A DNA stretch of 64,000 bases from Bathynomus jamesi. Taxonomy: Eukaryota > Arthropoda > Malacostraca > Isopoda > Cirolanidae. Location: positions 248,001-312,000 of the forward strand of contig JAJOZX010005608.1 in the NCBI GenBank assembly GCA_023014485.1. The letters are read 5' to 3'. Each line of letters begins with the position of its first letter. The stretch's first letter is position 1. This document shows, one piece after another, positions 32,678-42,879 of the stretch. Below the pieces are notes generated by a model. That model saw only the letters and a list, made by a program, of their open reading frames with translations, ran no database searches and had not been told where the DNA came from. The translations under genes were made by a program, and so were the position numbers.

Positions 32678-32685
32678 TATAAAAG
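32678..32685 (+). promoter_or_regulatory. TATA box of repeat copy 3
   Basis: TATAAAAG followed by AGCGGGAGCGGACGACGGAG. This is the best preserved of the copies and is preceded by three GGCAACTCAG repeats spaced about 70-75 bp apart. Confidence 0.6.
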
Positions 32686-34059
32686 AGCGGGAGCGGACGA
32701 CGGAGTCATACAAGCTCGACTCCCAGCCGAGCAAGGATCTCTGGTCCTTTCTCTTTCTGGCACTTTGGGTGTTGAGGAAAACCCTTCCATCCCATAGAGG
32801 CCTCTTAGGTTAGGTATGCTCCTTTGGGGAATACCTTGGGGAGAACTCCGCCTCCAAGTTGCATGCCCCTTGCAATCCTATTTTTGGGTTGGCACTCTCT
32901 TTTTCTGCCCCTTTGGGATTTTTTAGTTTTTTTGCAAAAAAGGGGGGGCACTCTTGCAACGAAGGAGGATGGGGGTGGCACTCTTGCAACGAAGAGGGGG
33001 GATGGCACTGTTGCAACGAAGGAGGATGTGGGTGGAACTCTTGCAACGAAGGGGGTGGGATGGCACTGTTGCAACGAAGGAGGTGGGGTGGCACTGTTGC
33101 AACATTGCAAAATTAAGTAATATTATGCAATTGCATTGCACTCCACCCTTTTAACACCATACTACTAACGATCATTAAAAGTTTATTAACTATAATTTGG
33201 AGGAACACTTTACGATTAAGAACCCAAATATTAAATATTAAATATCCAAATACAAAAAACTGTCCAATTTTTTCTTCTTTGAAGTGAACCAAATCAAAGT
33301 ATACACTTACGAGTAACGAGAGCCTCTCAGTCTATCTCTTTTTATTGTCTTTATATTCCCCCTCAAAACCCATCCCTTAATTCCGTCCTCTAATACTCGC
33401 CTGATATACGTGAGAGCAGTTGAACCTATAATCAGTTTAGAGGAGAGTCGAGGAAAAAACATTCGTCCTTCACGAAAAATTGTGAAGATAAACATTTCAA
33501 ATTACGTATTTTCCTTTCCTTCATTAAAACATTTAAAATGACGCGATTTCACGTTTTAACTCTGCACGAACAATATTGTAAATGTTTGGGTCTAGTTTCG
33601 TTTAAAATGAGGAAACACCTGTTGTGAGTAAATTTTCAACATATTTATGACTCCTCCTTCGGGAGACATCAATTCACACAGTTTCGGCAAATAGTTCACC
33701 AAAAAATACAGTTTCTAAACAGCATAAAAACTACTGTTTGGGATTAGTGCGTTTTTATTTGGCTATTTCAAATTTTTTGGTGACACGAATGAAATGAAAT
33801 TTCCGGAAATGTACCTATTTTTTTTACAATAAAAAATATTTTTAGCCTCATTTACTGTATTTGAGTGCAACATTTACATAATTACGAGTCTATAATTCAG
33901 CAAAGAAAGAGGTGACGATAAACGAAACAAAGTGAAGGAATTTAACTTTTCTCTTAATAAGATCCATTTTATTAGTCCGATAAAATGTTATAATAAAATT
34001 CTTTGGAATATTAGTCAAATTAAGAGGGATTTCTCTCTCTCTTTATATATATATATACA

Positions 34060-34185
34060 CAGGGTGTTTCAGGTCGACCCTAGAAAAATGGAAATTGGCG
34101 GAATTTGTAGTTTGACCTAATTTGTACAGATTTGCTACAGATTCCGCCAATTTCCCTATTTCTAGGGTCGACCTGAAACACCTTG
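34060..34185. mobile_element. Palindromic mariner-type MITE, second copy
   Basis: CAGGGTGTTTCAGGTCGACC at the left and its inverse CGACCTGAAACACCTTG at the right; TA follows the right end, CA stands at the left. Homologous to 21646-21758 at the equivalent place in the inverted repeat, so it was present before that duplication. Confidence 0.7.
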
Positions 34186-34229
34186 TATATGATGCAAATC
34201 CACAAGGAAAAAAAAATGATTTCAAGGCC

Positions 34230-34256
34230 TTTCGTGTATTCAGAACACCTCGTCAG
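34230..34256 (-). ncRNA. Hammerhead-like motif, second copy
   Basis: Minus strand CTGACGA (34256-34250), the GTGT...ACAC stem and GAAA (34233-34230), with the same flanks as 21573-21599. Confidence 0.35.
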
Positions 34257-34339
34257 GGAATATACTTGGAATCATTTTTCTTTTTCCCTGTGGTTTTGCA
34301 TCATTCATTCATTTCACGTGTTTAATTGTGAAATTCAGC

Positions 34340-34340
<1 letters not shown>

Positions 34341-34392
<52 letters not shown>
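34341..34392. repeat. (TA)n microsatellite
   Basis: Counterpart of 21426-21486 in the inverted repeat. Confidence 0.95.
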
Positions 34393-34395
<3 letters not shown>

Positions 34396-34902
34396 ATAAG
34401 AAATTAGAGCGTATTTTTTTCAGTATTTCTCTTAATTTGACTAATATTCATAATAATATTCATGGAAATATTCATAATTCATATTCGTAATAATTTTCAT
34501 AATAATAATATTTAAAATAAATGTCCCCACTTCTGGCTACCCCGGAAGCAGGGGAGCCAGAAGTGGGGATATTTGTGGTCCCCTCCCCATGGGACTCCGA
34601 GGCTCTTGGAGTGGTTGCCTTTTTTTTATTTTGAAAAGCTTATGTAGTGTGTAGAATGCCTGTGTTCTGTAGAATAGGGAGAGAAGTGTGTGTGTTTGAG
34701 AGCGTGCTGGACTGCTTACAGAAAAAGAACAGCCAAGGAGAACAGTGACAGGAGAAACCGGAGTTTCAGCACTCCCTCTCTTCTGTCTAATTGTCCCCTT
34801 CCCCCGCCAGCTTACTTCCCTGGTCGATTGATGTCTACCATCTCCTCTTTATAATGGAACCGAAATTCTCGTTCATGATATATATATATATATATATATA
34901 TG

Positions 34903-35110
34903 TATGGACAATTAATAGGAGGGAGCAAGGAGCCTTGCCTCATCCTGCAAGAGGAACGAAAACATTTTGAGAGTACATTGCCCCACCTAATAATAAAAGA
35001 TTGGGGGGGAATACCAAAATTTTAATAAATTTAATATATACATGGGAACTTTCCTGTCTTCTAGTTTTTAAAAAAAATATTGTGGTTCACTTTATCATAT
35101 GCCTTACTTA
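34903..35110 (-). pseudogene. LINE fragment, same family as 1440-2390
   Basis: Minus strand from 35118 reads FLDISKAYDKVNHNIFF (RT motif A; palm Asp present), followed after frameshifts by the same YILNLLKFWYS, GGGGCAATGTACT and CAGGATGAGGCARGG segments seen at 2220-2360, and ends in the same CTCCTATTAATTGTCCATA junction with a TA array. Only about 210 bp remain. Confidence 0.7.
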
Positions 35111-36157
35111 TATCCAGGAAACAGTTTTAAATAGTTGAATCTGTCCAGCTGGTTCTTGAAGTTATTCAGGTCGGTGTGCTGGAGATTCCTCACTTCTTTT
35201 GGAAAGACATTGAAAAGCTTTGGGCCCCGTATTCTGAGGGTATTTTCCATTCTCGTTTTCATGGCTCCTTGTCTCGCCGCAGTGGGACCGTACAAAATCT
35301 GCCTCCTCTCTCATTCCAGTTTGTTTCTCTTTCACATCTGAGGTTAGGGACAGAGCCCTCAAGTATTTTCCATATGTATATTATTGTGTACCGCTCGCGC
35401 CTTCTTTCAAGAGAGTAGAGTTCCAGGGATTGTAGTCAAGACCAGTAGAGTTCCAGGGATTGTAGTCGAGACCAGCAGTCTTCACGTTCCGTTTCCTCTA
35501 TCTTAGACGCAAAAGTCCTTTGTATAGCTTCAATGCTCGCAATGTCTCTTTTTCTGTGTGGGCTTGTGATTACTGAGCAATACTCAATTATTGGTATTAC
35601 TAGACTCTTCCATAATTTGAGCATGATGTTAGCTTTTCTGCTGCGGAAGCTCCTCCAGATGATTCCCATTATTTTTATAGCCGTTGTGATTTTGATTTTA
35701 TAGTGCTCTCTGAATTCTGCATCCGACGACATTATTACTCCAAGATCCCTGACCTGTGGATTTGGTGTTATCTGTTTGGCTTGCGTAGTTTTGTACCCTT
35801 TTTTCTGTAGCTCTTTGTTATTACCATATCTTAGAAGTTGGAATTTTTCTTCGTTGAACTTCATATTGTTGTCTTCTGCCCACTGGAATAATGTTTCAAT
35901 GTCGTTTTGTAGTTTTCTTATGTCATCTTCGTTCAATATTTCCTTACATATCTTTGTCATCTGCGAAGCATGATACAATACTGTCCTTAATATCTACATC
36001 AATATCTGCAAACATTATTATGAACAGCAAGGGAGCTAATACTGCTCCTTGTGGGACAGAGCTCACGACTTCCGATTTAACTCCGTTTACCATCACTCTT
36101 TGCTTTCTTTGCGTTAAAAAATTAAATATCCACCTTCCTAGCTCTCCAGTAATGTTT
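35104..36157 (-). pseudogene. LINE reverse transcriptase, 3' half (second family)
   Basis: From about 36150 down the minus strand reads ITGELGRWIFNFLTQRKQRV and MVNGVKSEVVSSVPQGAVLA-PLLF (RT motif B region), then CFADD (motif C, about 35960). Two bases are missing right after the FADD codons, shifting to frame 35978-35436, which continues TKICKEILNEDDIRKLQNDI, the thumb ITPNPQVRDLGVIMSSDAEF, and VIPIIEYCSVITSPHRKRD. A short tandem duplication (TCCAGGGATTGTAGTC repeated, 35430-35470) breaks the frame again; the C-terminal PKLFNVFPKEVRNL segment follows to a stop at 35104. It resembles CR1-type or related LINEs. 5' truncated at the arm of the inverted repeat that starts at 36158. Confidence 0.8.
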
Positions 36158-36301
36158 TATCACTCACCATTTCCACAAACTAAACATCTTCACACTCCGG
36201 CGCACCATTTGAGAGACAAGATTTACATTCTCAGTCGCAGGGTACGGTATGAAGCAATATATTATAATTTAGCTTGTCGCACCACTCATCAATAAAACTC
36301 A

Positions 36302-36487
36302 CTAACCATAACCGCTGCTTCTCTTCTGCACGTGTTGTTTTTCTACTTCACGGTATATGTAAGCTTTTATGAAGTTTAGTCCTACAACATAATTCAATAC
36401 ATCACTTGTACCACGTGACACATGCATGAGAAATGAAATGCAGTACATTCCACATATTACTAATAGGAGTCTTTCAGTATCCATCAC
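36302..36487 (-). pseudogene. Cysteine-protease-like fragment, left arm copy
   Basis: Reads ICGMYCISFLMHVSRGTSDV then LNYVVGLNFIKAYIYREVE. It is the inverted twin of 39890-40114, but 65 bp upstream of the CGMYC motif are deleted, so the preceding residues are replaced by a frame-shifted MMDTERLLLV. Confidence 0.35.
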
Positions 36488-37003
36488 ATCTTCACACTTT
36501 ACCGAATATCACTTCATAAAATTCGAGTACGCAATATTAAAGGTAGCCATCACTATTTTTCTTCAACGCGAGAGAACACACATCTGAAATCTACGGCTTG
36601 CACCGCTCAACTGAGCACGCAGGGGTAGAGATATCCCCAAGTAGTAGCAGGAGTCACGTGACCGATCATACAGGGGACGGAGCTTAGGACAGCTAATTCA
36701 AATGAATGAATTTATTAATATCTTACAAACTGTTAATTTCTAGTCGAAAGAATAAGCACGAGATATCCCATTATAAAAGTTACGCCAGAACTCCGGGGGT
36801 ACTGGGGTACAGTAGTACCCCGGGTAGAGTTTAAGGGTTAAACTTGCAAAAAACTCGTAACAATTTTGATACTACGATTTCAAGGTTTTACGCATTTTGG
36901 TAAATATATTTATATTTAGACGTTATATTGACGTATTTGTCAACTTTATTGGAAACAGATTCAAACAAACTAAGGATCTGATTGACTTGAAAGAGCTTAG
37001 TAA

Positions 37004-37028
37004 TGACGTTACAACGACATTGTATAAA
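37004..37028 (+). promoter_or_regulatory. IER-like promoter: CRE-like site and TATA box
   Basis: TGACGTTA at 37004-37011 (one base from the CREB site TGACGTCA that is intact in the inverted twin) and TATAAA at 37023-37028, about 98 bp before the ATG at 37126. Immediate-early genes are commonly driven by CRE and TATA elements; their spacing here fits a transcription start near 37055. Confidence 0.55.
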
Positions 37029-37125
37029 GGCAGGCGAAACTTTCACTTTAATTCATTACAAGATTGGAAATAGAGGATGGAGCCGTGTTAGTTATCTCTC
37101 TTGTAACTTGACCAATTGCTAAGTG

Positions 37126-37847
37126 ATGAACATGATATCTGACGTTCCAAACGGGTTTGAAGCACACAAGTTGATAAATATATCGCTCGATAAAATTGCA
37201 TCCAGACGTTCCGGAAGAGCTGGTGCATCTTTGTATAAATCATTATTAGTTGCCACTGTGTTACATAAAGCCCGTTTTGTTCACTTAAAGAAGCACAAAC
37301 TACCAACACACCATATTTCCCCGCCATAAGGGCAACCTGAGGAGTTTACCCCCGACCCACCTCGCGCATCTACACCATTACCTGAAGAGCCCGTTACTCC
37401 AGTGAGGCCTCTCGATTGTGGTGGCAATAATACCAACCAAGATGATTATTCAACCATTGAATGCATTAGTGAAGTGTAAATGATTAGAAAACAGCGACAG
37501 TGAAGTAGACTCGAACAGTGAATATGGTTGCAACGAATCCTTGCACCATACCAGAAAAAGGCGGAGAGTTTCTGATCAGGAAACAAAGGCAACAGTTTCC
37601 TCAATTTTACCAAAACGATTAAAATCTGATTTAGAACCGGAACAAAGCTCAGGCTGTTATTTTAGCGAACCTAAAATTTTGTGTTGATGTGGATTCGGTC
37701 TCACCTCTTGTCGGTGTTCTGAGCAGTCAGCGGACGACGAGATTTTGCAGCATGGGAGAAGACTACATAACTTCTCTCGTGATCAACTTGGAATCCATGA
37801 ATTTCTATAAACTCACTCCAGACGGTCTTCGTCTCATGACTTCTTAG
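37126..37847 (+). pseudogene. IER2/IER5-type immediate early response gene, disrupted
   Basis: The N-terminus after the ATG reads EAHKLINISLDKIASRRSGR and AGASLYKSLLVATVLHKAR, the IER-family signature (EAH(K/R)...ISL-KI--SR--RGG--LHK-LLV--VL--AR). IER proteins are intronless, rapidly induced nuclear regulators. CAA has become TAA at 37327-37329 (the inverted twin keeps CAA). Beyond it frames continue: QPEEFTPDPPRASTPLPEEP, an acidic NSDSEVDSNSEYGCNESLHH, and a basic RKRRRVSD that looks like the family's nuclear localisation signal. They end LESMNFYKLTPDGLRLMTS-stop at 37847. At least two more stops or frameshifts (near 37479-37485 and 37684) break the frame. Length with all parts (about 240 codons) suits the family. 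Confidence 0.75.
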
Positions 37848-38089
37848 TAACAGCGTTTTTTATTAATCTAGTTTGTATGTACTCATTCATGCACAGTGTA
37901 ACTCTTTACGTGATAAAAGAATTTGTATTTAAGGTTGCGTATTATATAAACTAATTATATATTTTATATAATAAAGGCTCGGGGTGCTTAATTGTTTCAT
38001 TTATTCCATTGAAAAGTGTGTAATTTGATAAAGTTTGTGGATTGGTCAGAGAGTGCGACTTAATACATCAATAAAAGTTAAAGAGTGGG

Positions 38090-38995
38090 TGACAGTATAG
38101 AATCTCAGGAACATTAGTGTTATTAGCTTTAGGAGAAAAACCGTGGCCAGCTACATCCGCTTCGATAGAGAGCCCAGAAAGTAGATAGGAAGGCACAGAT
38201 AGAAGGGTTGAAGCCAAAGGATAGCAGTTTCGAAATTAAAGATTTGTGCCAGAATTTATCAAAAGCTTTTGATATGTATATCGCAGTAACAAAGGTTTCG
38301 CCGAAATCCCAAAAAGGAGAAGACCAAGAGTTAGATAGATATGAAAAAAGATCGCCAGTAGAGTTTCCCATGTAGAACCCATACTGACGAACTGTAAGAA
38401 GAGGGGTGATTAAGATTTTTCCTATTAAGGATGGAATAAAAAACATTACAAAGGCAAGAAAACAAAGCAAATGGAAGATAGTTGAAGGGTTCAGAGTGAA
38501 CACCCTTCTTTAGGACATGCTGAATGAAAGCGGGCTTCGTGCAGGAATGAATAGTATCAGATGAAAGATAAAGATGAAAGAGTTTTCCACGGCTATGGTG
38601 TCTTTAGGCATGAATTTGTTCTTGAACACAATAAAACACAATAATGCGATTGTGGTTGTTTCAGACATAATTATGTCGGCGGAATAGCACTGGATTCGTT
38701 CAGGTTTGAGTTGGAAGCGAAAGTTCGAGCGAATAGTTCAGCTCTGTGAAGAGAAGAGATGACAACTGGGCCAGATTGGAAAAGGGGAGGAGAGGAAGAA
38801 CATGTAAAGTTGATGGTGAGGTTCTTAACTAGATGTCAGAAAGAGCGAGAAGACTTAGAATTGTATAGATGTTTCACAATTTTATTGCATGAAGGAATTT
38901 TGTCGACTCGAAGAACAGAATTTGCCCGAATCCTGGCACAAATATGAACCAGGAGATGGTTGGCAACTGCAAATTCTGAAAAACTCATCTCTGTT
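38090..38995 (-). pseudogene. LINE fragment, decapod-type family (linker, fingers, palm A)
   Basis: The minus strand has the linker-like FTCSSSPPLFQSGPVVISSL and AELFARTFASNSNLNESS (about 38830-38700), then RQYGFYMGNSTGDLFSYLSN and palm motif A IYISKAFDKFWHKSLISKL (near 38310-38200). It stops near motif B (GHGFSPKANNTNVPE). Several frameshifts. Same family as 52340-53297 and 58740-60509. It lies in the spacer of the inverted repeat. Confidence 0.8.
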
Positions 38996-39029
38996 GCTGC
39001 TAGCAATAGAACAAGTTAAACCAAGGTTG

Positions 39030-39239
39030 CCCTTGTGGCGGGGAAAATATGGTGTGTTGGTAGTTATGTGCTTCTTCTAAGTAAACAAACCGGGCTTTAT
39101 GTAACACAGTGGCAACTAATAATGACTTACGCAAAGATGCACCAGCTCTTCCAGAACGTCTGGATGCAATTTTATCGAGCGATATATTTATCAACTTGTG
39201 TGCTTCAAACCCGTTTGGAACGTCAGCTATCATGTTCAT
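39030..39239 (-). pseudogene. IER-like gene, truncated inverted copy
   Basis: ATG at 39239. Reads DVPNGFEAHKLINISLDKIA, SRRSGRAGASLRKSLLVATV, LHKARFVYLEEAH and SPPQGQP, with no stop through the IER domain, then runs into foreign sequence (WFNLFYC-stop). Only the N-terminal domain is duplicated, so it cannot encode a normal protein, although promoter and start are intact. Confidence 0.75.
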
Positions 39240-39335
39240 CACTTAGCAATTGGTCAAGTTACAGAGAGATAACTAATACGGCTCCATCCTCTATTTCCAA
39301 TCTTGTAATGAATTAAAGTGAAAGTTTCGCCTGCC

Positions 39336-39360
39336 TTTATACAATGTCGTTGTGACGTCA
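39336..39360 (-). promoter_or_regulatory. IER-like promoter: perfect CRE and TATA box
   Basis: Minus strand TGACGTCA (39360-39353), the palindromic CREB/ATF site, then TATAAA (39341-39336), about 97 bp before the ATG at 39239. Confidence 0.6.
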
Positions 39361-39889
39361 TTACTAAGCTCTTTCAAGTCGATCAGATCCTTAGTTTGTT
39401 TGAATCTGTTTCCAATAAAGTTGACAAATACGTCAATATAACGTAAATATAAATATATTTACCAAAATGCGTAAAACCTTGAAATCGTAGTATCAAAATT
39501 ATTACGAGTTTTTTGCAAGTTTAACCCTTAAACTCTACCCGGGGTACTATTGTACCCCAGTACCCGCGGAGTTCCTGGCGTAACTTTTATAATGGGATAT
39601 CTCGTGCTTATTCTTTCGACTAGAAATTAAACTTGTAAGATATTAATAAATTCATTCATTTGAATTATCTGTCCTAAGCTCCGTCCCCTGTATGATCGGT
39701 CACGTGACTCCTGCTACTACTTGGGGATATCTCTACCCCTGCGTGCTCAGTTGAGCGGTGCAAGCCGTAGATTTCAGATGTGTATTCTCTCGCGTAGAAG
39801 AAAAATAGTGATGGCTACCTTTAATATTGCGAACTCGAGTTTTATGAAGTGATATTCGTAAAGTGTGAAGATGTGATGGATACTGAAAG

Positions 39890-40114
39890 ACTCCTATTCC
39901 ACCACCCTTTGATGCTTTTGAGGCTACAGTGAACCATGCGAAGGAAGGATATTTTAGTAATACGTGTGGAATGTACTGCATTTCATTTCTCATGCATATG
40001 TCACGTGGTACAAGTGATGTATTGAATTATGTTGTAGGACTCAACTTTATAAAAGCTTACATATACCGTGAAGTTGAAGAAACAACACGTGCAGAAGAGA
40101 AGCAGCGGTTATGA
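39890..40114 (+). pseudogene. Cysteine-protease-like (C48/adenain-type) fragment
   Basis: The frame reads TPIPPPFDAFEATVNHAKEG, YFSNTCGMYCISFLMHMSRG, TSDVLNYVVGLNF and ends REVEETTRAEEKQRL-stop. The NTCGMYCISFL segment resembles the catalytic-cysteine loop of Ulp1/adenain-type (C48/C5) proteases (usually -S/N-CG-(Y/F)-C--F). The catalytic His and Asp regions are not seen upstream, so this is at most a C-terminal exon or a fragment. Such proteases occur in Maverick/Polinton-like elements and related viruses as well as in host SUMO proteases. Motif-level identification only. Confidence 0.3.
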
Positions 40115-40387
40115 TTAGTGAGTCTTATTGATGAGTGGTGCGACAAGCTAAATTATAATATATTGCTTCATACCGTACCCTGCGACTGAGAATGTAAATC
40201 TTGTCTCTCAAATAGTGCACCGGAGTGTGAAGATATTTAGTTTGTGGAAATGGTGAGTGATAAAACATTCAAACCGCTATAAAATGTGTTTCGTTCATGA
40301 AAATCCTCCCCATTCTGGGGAGTGGGAGTGATAAAACATTAAAGCCGAAATTAATTCTTGTTTCGGAAAAAACATCTGCCCAATATA

Positions 40388-41043
40388 ATGGGATACAACG
40401 ATTCGATCAGCGCCGCACACGTTTCATTAGATTATGGTGCGATTCACTTCCCCCGTCAAACCGTCGCGTTGCATGTGCCTCATAGTTATCCCAGAGCTTG
40501 AACCGAGTGGATGTGCGAATACGATGGAAATCCCTTTGAGAAGCATTCTCAACGCCTCGTACGATGTGTCCGTGACGAAGTCGTTGCGCGTGTTCAGGCG
40601 TGAAACCGGCACCATTGATTATGTACTGGAAACGACTTGCAGACAGGCAAGCGAACGTAACGTTGTTTATTTAAGTGTCGAGAAGATGAATAGAGTCTTC
40701 GTGATAGTTGAGAAGTGGGCAGAGGGCCGGTATAAAATACCTGCTGGGTTAGGTACAAGAAGAGAGCAGATTAGTGTGCCTAAATAATGAGCAACCGTGC
40801 ATTGATATACGAGAGATGGGGAAATGGGGAGCTGATGACTTTCTTGGCCCTACGCGGAACCGTTTCATCCTCGACAGAATGTTTGAAATCGCCAAATTCC
40901 GCAAGCTGAATCCTATATTAGACGCGCGTGTTACGGATATGCTTTATTTTGATACGGTTCTTGAATACGCATACACCGCTCTGTTACACCGGCCTATCCA
41001 TTTTCTTGAACTGATCCACAGAGCAGATGTTCACAGCTTCTGA
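40388..41043 (+). pseudogene. Unidentified PC4-like gene, second copy
   Basis: Homologue of 27621-28437 on the opposite strand. The ATG and leader are conserved. A frameshift near 40450 moves to the frame beginning VKPSRCMCLIVIPELEPSGC, which continues MEIPLRSILNASYDVSVTKS, LRVFRRETG and RNVVYLSVEKMNRVFVIVEK to a stop at 40787. After a small deletion the reading resumes with NNEQPCIDIREMGKWGADDF, PTRNRFILDRMFEIAKF and LDARVTDMLYFDTVLEYAYT. It loses homology after about 40985. Lacking the GTAC duplication of the 28-kb copy, it confirms where that copy's frame was broken. Between the copies the DIRE and PTRNRF motifs are conserved better than the surroundings. Confidence 0.5.
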
Positions 41044-42407
41044 AGGCCGCATGTTCCACGCGCCACAGATCTTATAGACAATGTAGGTCCTGTATATGAG
41101 CTTGAATTATCTCGATGAAATTATGATGTGAAATAGTGAGCAATCATTCCCTGACGAGATGTATTTCTGAACACAAAAAGCCTTGGAATAATTATTTTCA
41201 TTTTATACAATATATCTTTGGGTAAGTTCCTAAAATATCTGCTTAAAACTGGTAACATTGTACTTCTTTTGTTGAAGCCTGTCCAAAACGTATAGCTAAT
41301 TAAAAATGTATGCATAAATTCATCGACATATATATATATATAAGAATAAACCGTTTGAAAAGGAAATGATTATAAAATTGCATTTGATGTTGTAGCTAAC
41401 GAAAGCTTCTTTGTGTATTTTTTAAGCATGATAGTATTTGTGGACGAATCCGCGAATCATTGGTTGGCAGATAAATGGATACCCTAAGTATTTAAAAGTT
41501 TGTGCATATAACATTTTGCGCCCATATTATTCTCGGTTTTCCCATAATGCTCGTATTACCCCTTACAGTCTCTACCACGACAATATTTGCGACAATACCT
41601 GGTTATTCCCCAACCCACCCCTTTATGCAATATTGTTCACAACAATATTTTAATTTGCGGACATATTAAATTAAATCGAAATTTTTCGGACACAAGTTAT
41701 TTTGCGAACATACTAAATTAAGTCTCAATATTTTGCTACCATGCTAATTGAGTCTCAACTTTGCTTAATTAATGTATTCGGCTTGACTTCTCGCGTAAGA
41801 GTGTGAATATTTAGTTAATGAATTTCTGCGGATCATTGGTTGGCAGAAAAATGGATATCCTAAGTATTTAAAAGTTTGTGCATATAACATTGAAAAGTTT
41901 AACCATTGTCAAAATGAACAAATCGGCGAGATGATGTGAAAGAGTGAGCAATCATTCCCTGACGAGATATTTCTGATTCCACGTTAAACTGTAGGTCTAA
42001 TGCGGGTGAAAATGAATAAATCGGCGAGAAAGAGTTAATTATTATTACTACATAGAAAAATTTGTCTTTGTGCATATCGTCCTCTCTCTCTCTCACCTTT
42101 AGTATAAATAAAGTTTTTAACTCGAGTTGTAATAAGCATTATATTTTTAACATTTGGACTCAAGCGAGGTTTTGTCGAGCTGAATGGAAGGATTTAGGTC
42201 AAAAGGAAACTTGGCGGTCATTTTTGCGGTTAGCGTGAGACGCACCTACTCAGAATTTTTTTTTTCAGAGAAGCTGAAAGTAAATGAGATGAGTGAAATG
42301 AAGTGAAATGACATAAAAATGAAATGAAATGAAAAGGTTTATATATCTAGAGGAGTGACAAAAGTAAATAGACCCTTTGGTGTGAAAATTAAAAATTCGA
42401 AATTGAT

Positions 42408-42492
<85 letters not shown>

Positions 42493-42544
42493 AAAAGAAA
42501 ATAGACACAGTCAGTGTGTTTATTTCTCTTAAAGGAGCAAGTCC

Positions 42545-42588
<44 letters not shown>

Positions 42589-42879
42589 AGGAGAAAGTTG
42601 TTCAATTGTGTGTGTGTGTGTGTGTATTTCTCCTGTACTGATGGTTACATTATTTCTTATTTTTTATTTTTTTTTCTCATTCCAATGTATATTTTATTTT
42701 CTATATATTTACAATGAACAGAATGATGAATGTTTATTTAATTCTTTTGGTTGTATTTTCCTTTGGGTATCGTTTAATAATTAATTTTCTTGTTGAATAA
42801 ATTTAAGAAAGTCAATCTTGCTTTTAATAATTAAAAAGACAACTCGTGCGAAAATTTGCTTTGACTACTCCTGTGAATT
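41044..42879. other. Non-coding, with short duplications and microsatellites
   Basis: A roughly 65-bp block (CATTGGTTGGCAGATAAATG, then CCTAAGTATTTAAAAGTTTG) at 41455-41515 recurs at 41834-41892. A GAGCAATCATTCCCTGACGA block at 41138-41157 recurs at 41946-41965. Both carry CTGACGA but lack the GAAA of the hammerhead-like motif. (TA)n/(GA)n arrays occupy 42404-42489 and (TA)n 42547-42583. Confidence 0.5.
42404..42583. repeat. Compound (TA)n-(GA)n microsatellites
   Basis: (TA)n at 42408-42444, (GA)n at 42445-42489 and (TA)n at 42547-42583. They generate long spurious IYIYIY and LSLSLS frames. Confidence 0.95.

Larger units (their letters stand above)
31900..34920 (+). repeat. TATA-containing repeat family, copy 3 with 3' flank
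   Basis: The plus-strand arm of the 3-kb inverted repeat paired with 20900-24045. Order: a (TG)n/(TA)n region (32140-32220), the CTATCTGGCAACTCAG repeats, TATA box 32678, leader, a TTGGGTTGGCACTC block, a CTCTTGCAACGAAGG minisatellite (32945-33110), the 33300-33500 block, the MITE 34060-34185, the hammerhead-like motif, the end block 34290-34335, (TA)n and the CAGAAGTGGGGA segment. Near 34550-34800 it carries about 240 bp absent from copy 2. Confidence 0.7.
36158..37338 (+). repeat. Inverted-repeat arm, left (1.2 kb)
   Basis: Reverse complement of 39024-40268 from GTTTTATCACTCACCATTTC to the GGGCAACCT inside the IER-like ORF. It holds the C48-like frame, the GTACCCC-rich segment near 36800, the promoter and the first about 70 codons of the IER-like gene. 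About 65 bp present in the right arm (near 39897-39960) are missing here. Confidence 0.85.
39024..40268 (-). repeat. Inverted-repeat arm, right (1.25 kb)
   Basis: Reverse complement of 36158-37338. The IER-like ORF is cut at CAAGGGCAACC and continues into unrelated DNA. The right arm keeps the perfect CRE, the undeleted C48-like frame and the intact CAA codon, so it is closer to the ancestral sequence than the left arm where they overlap. Confidence 0.85.
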
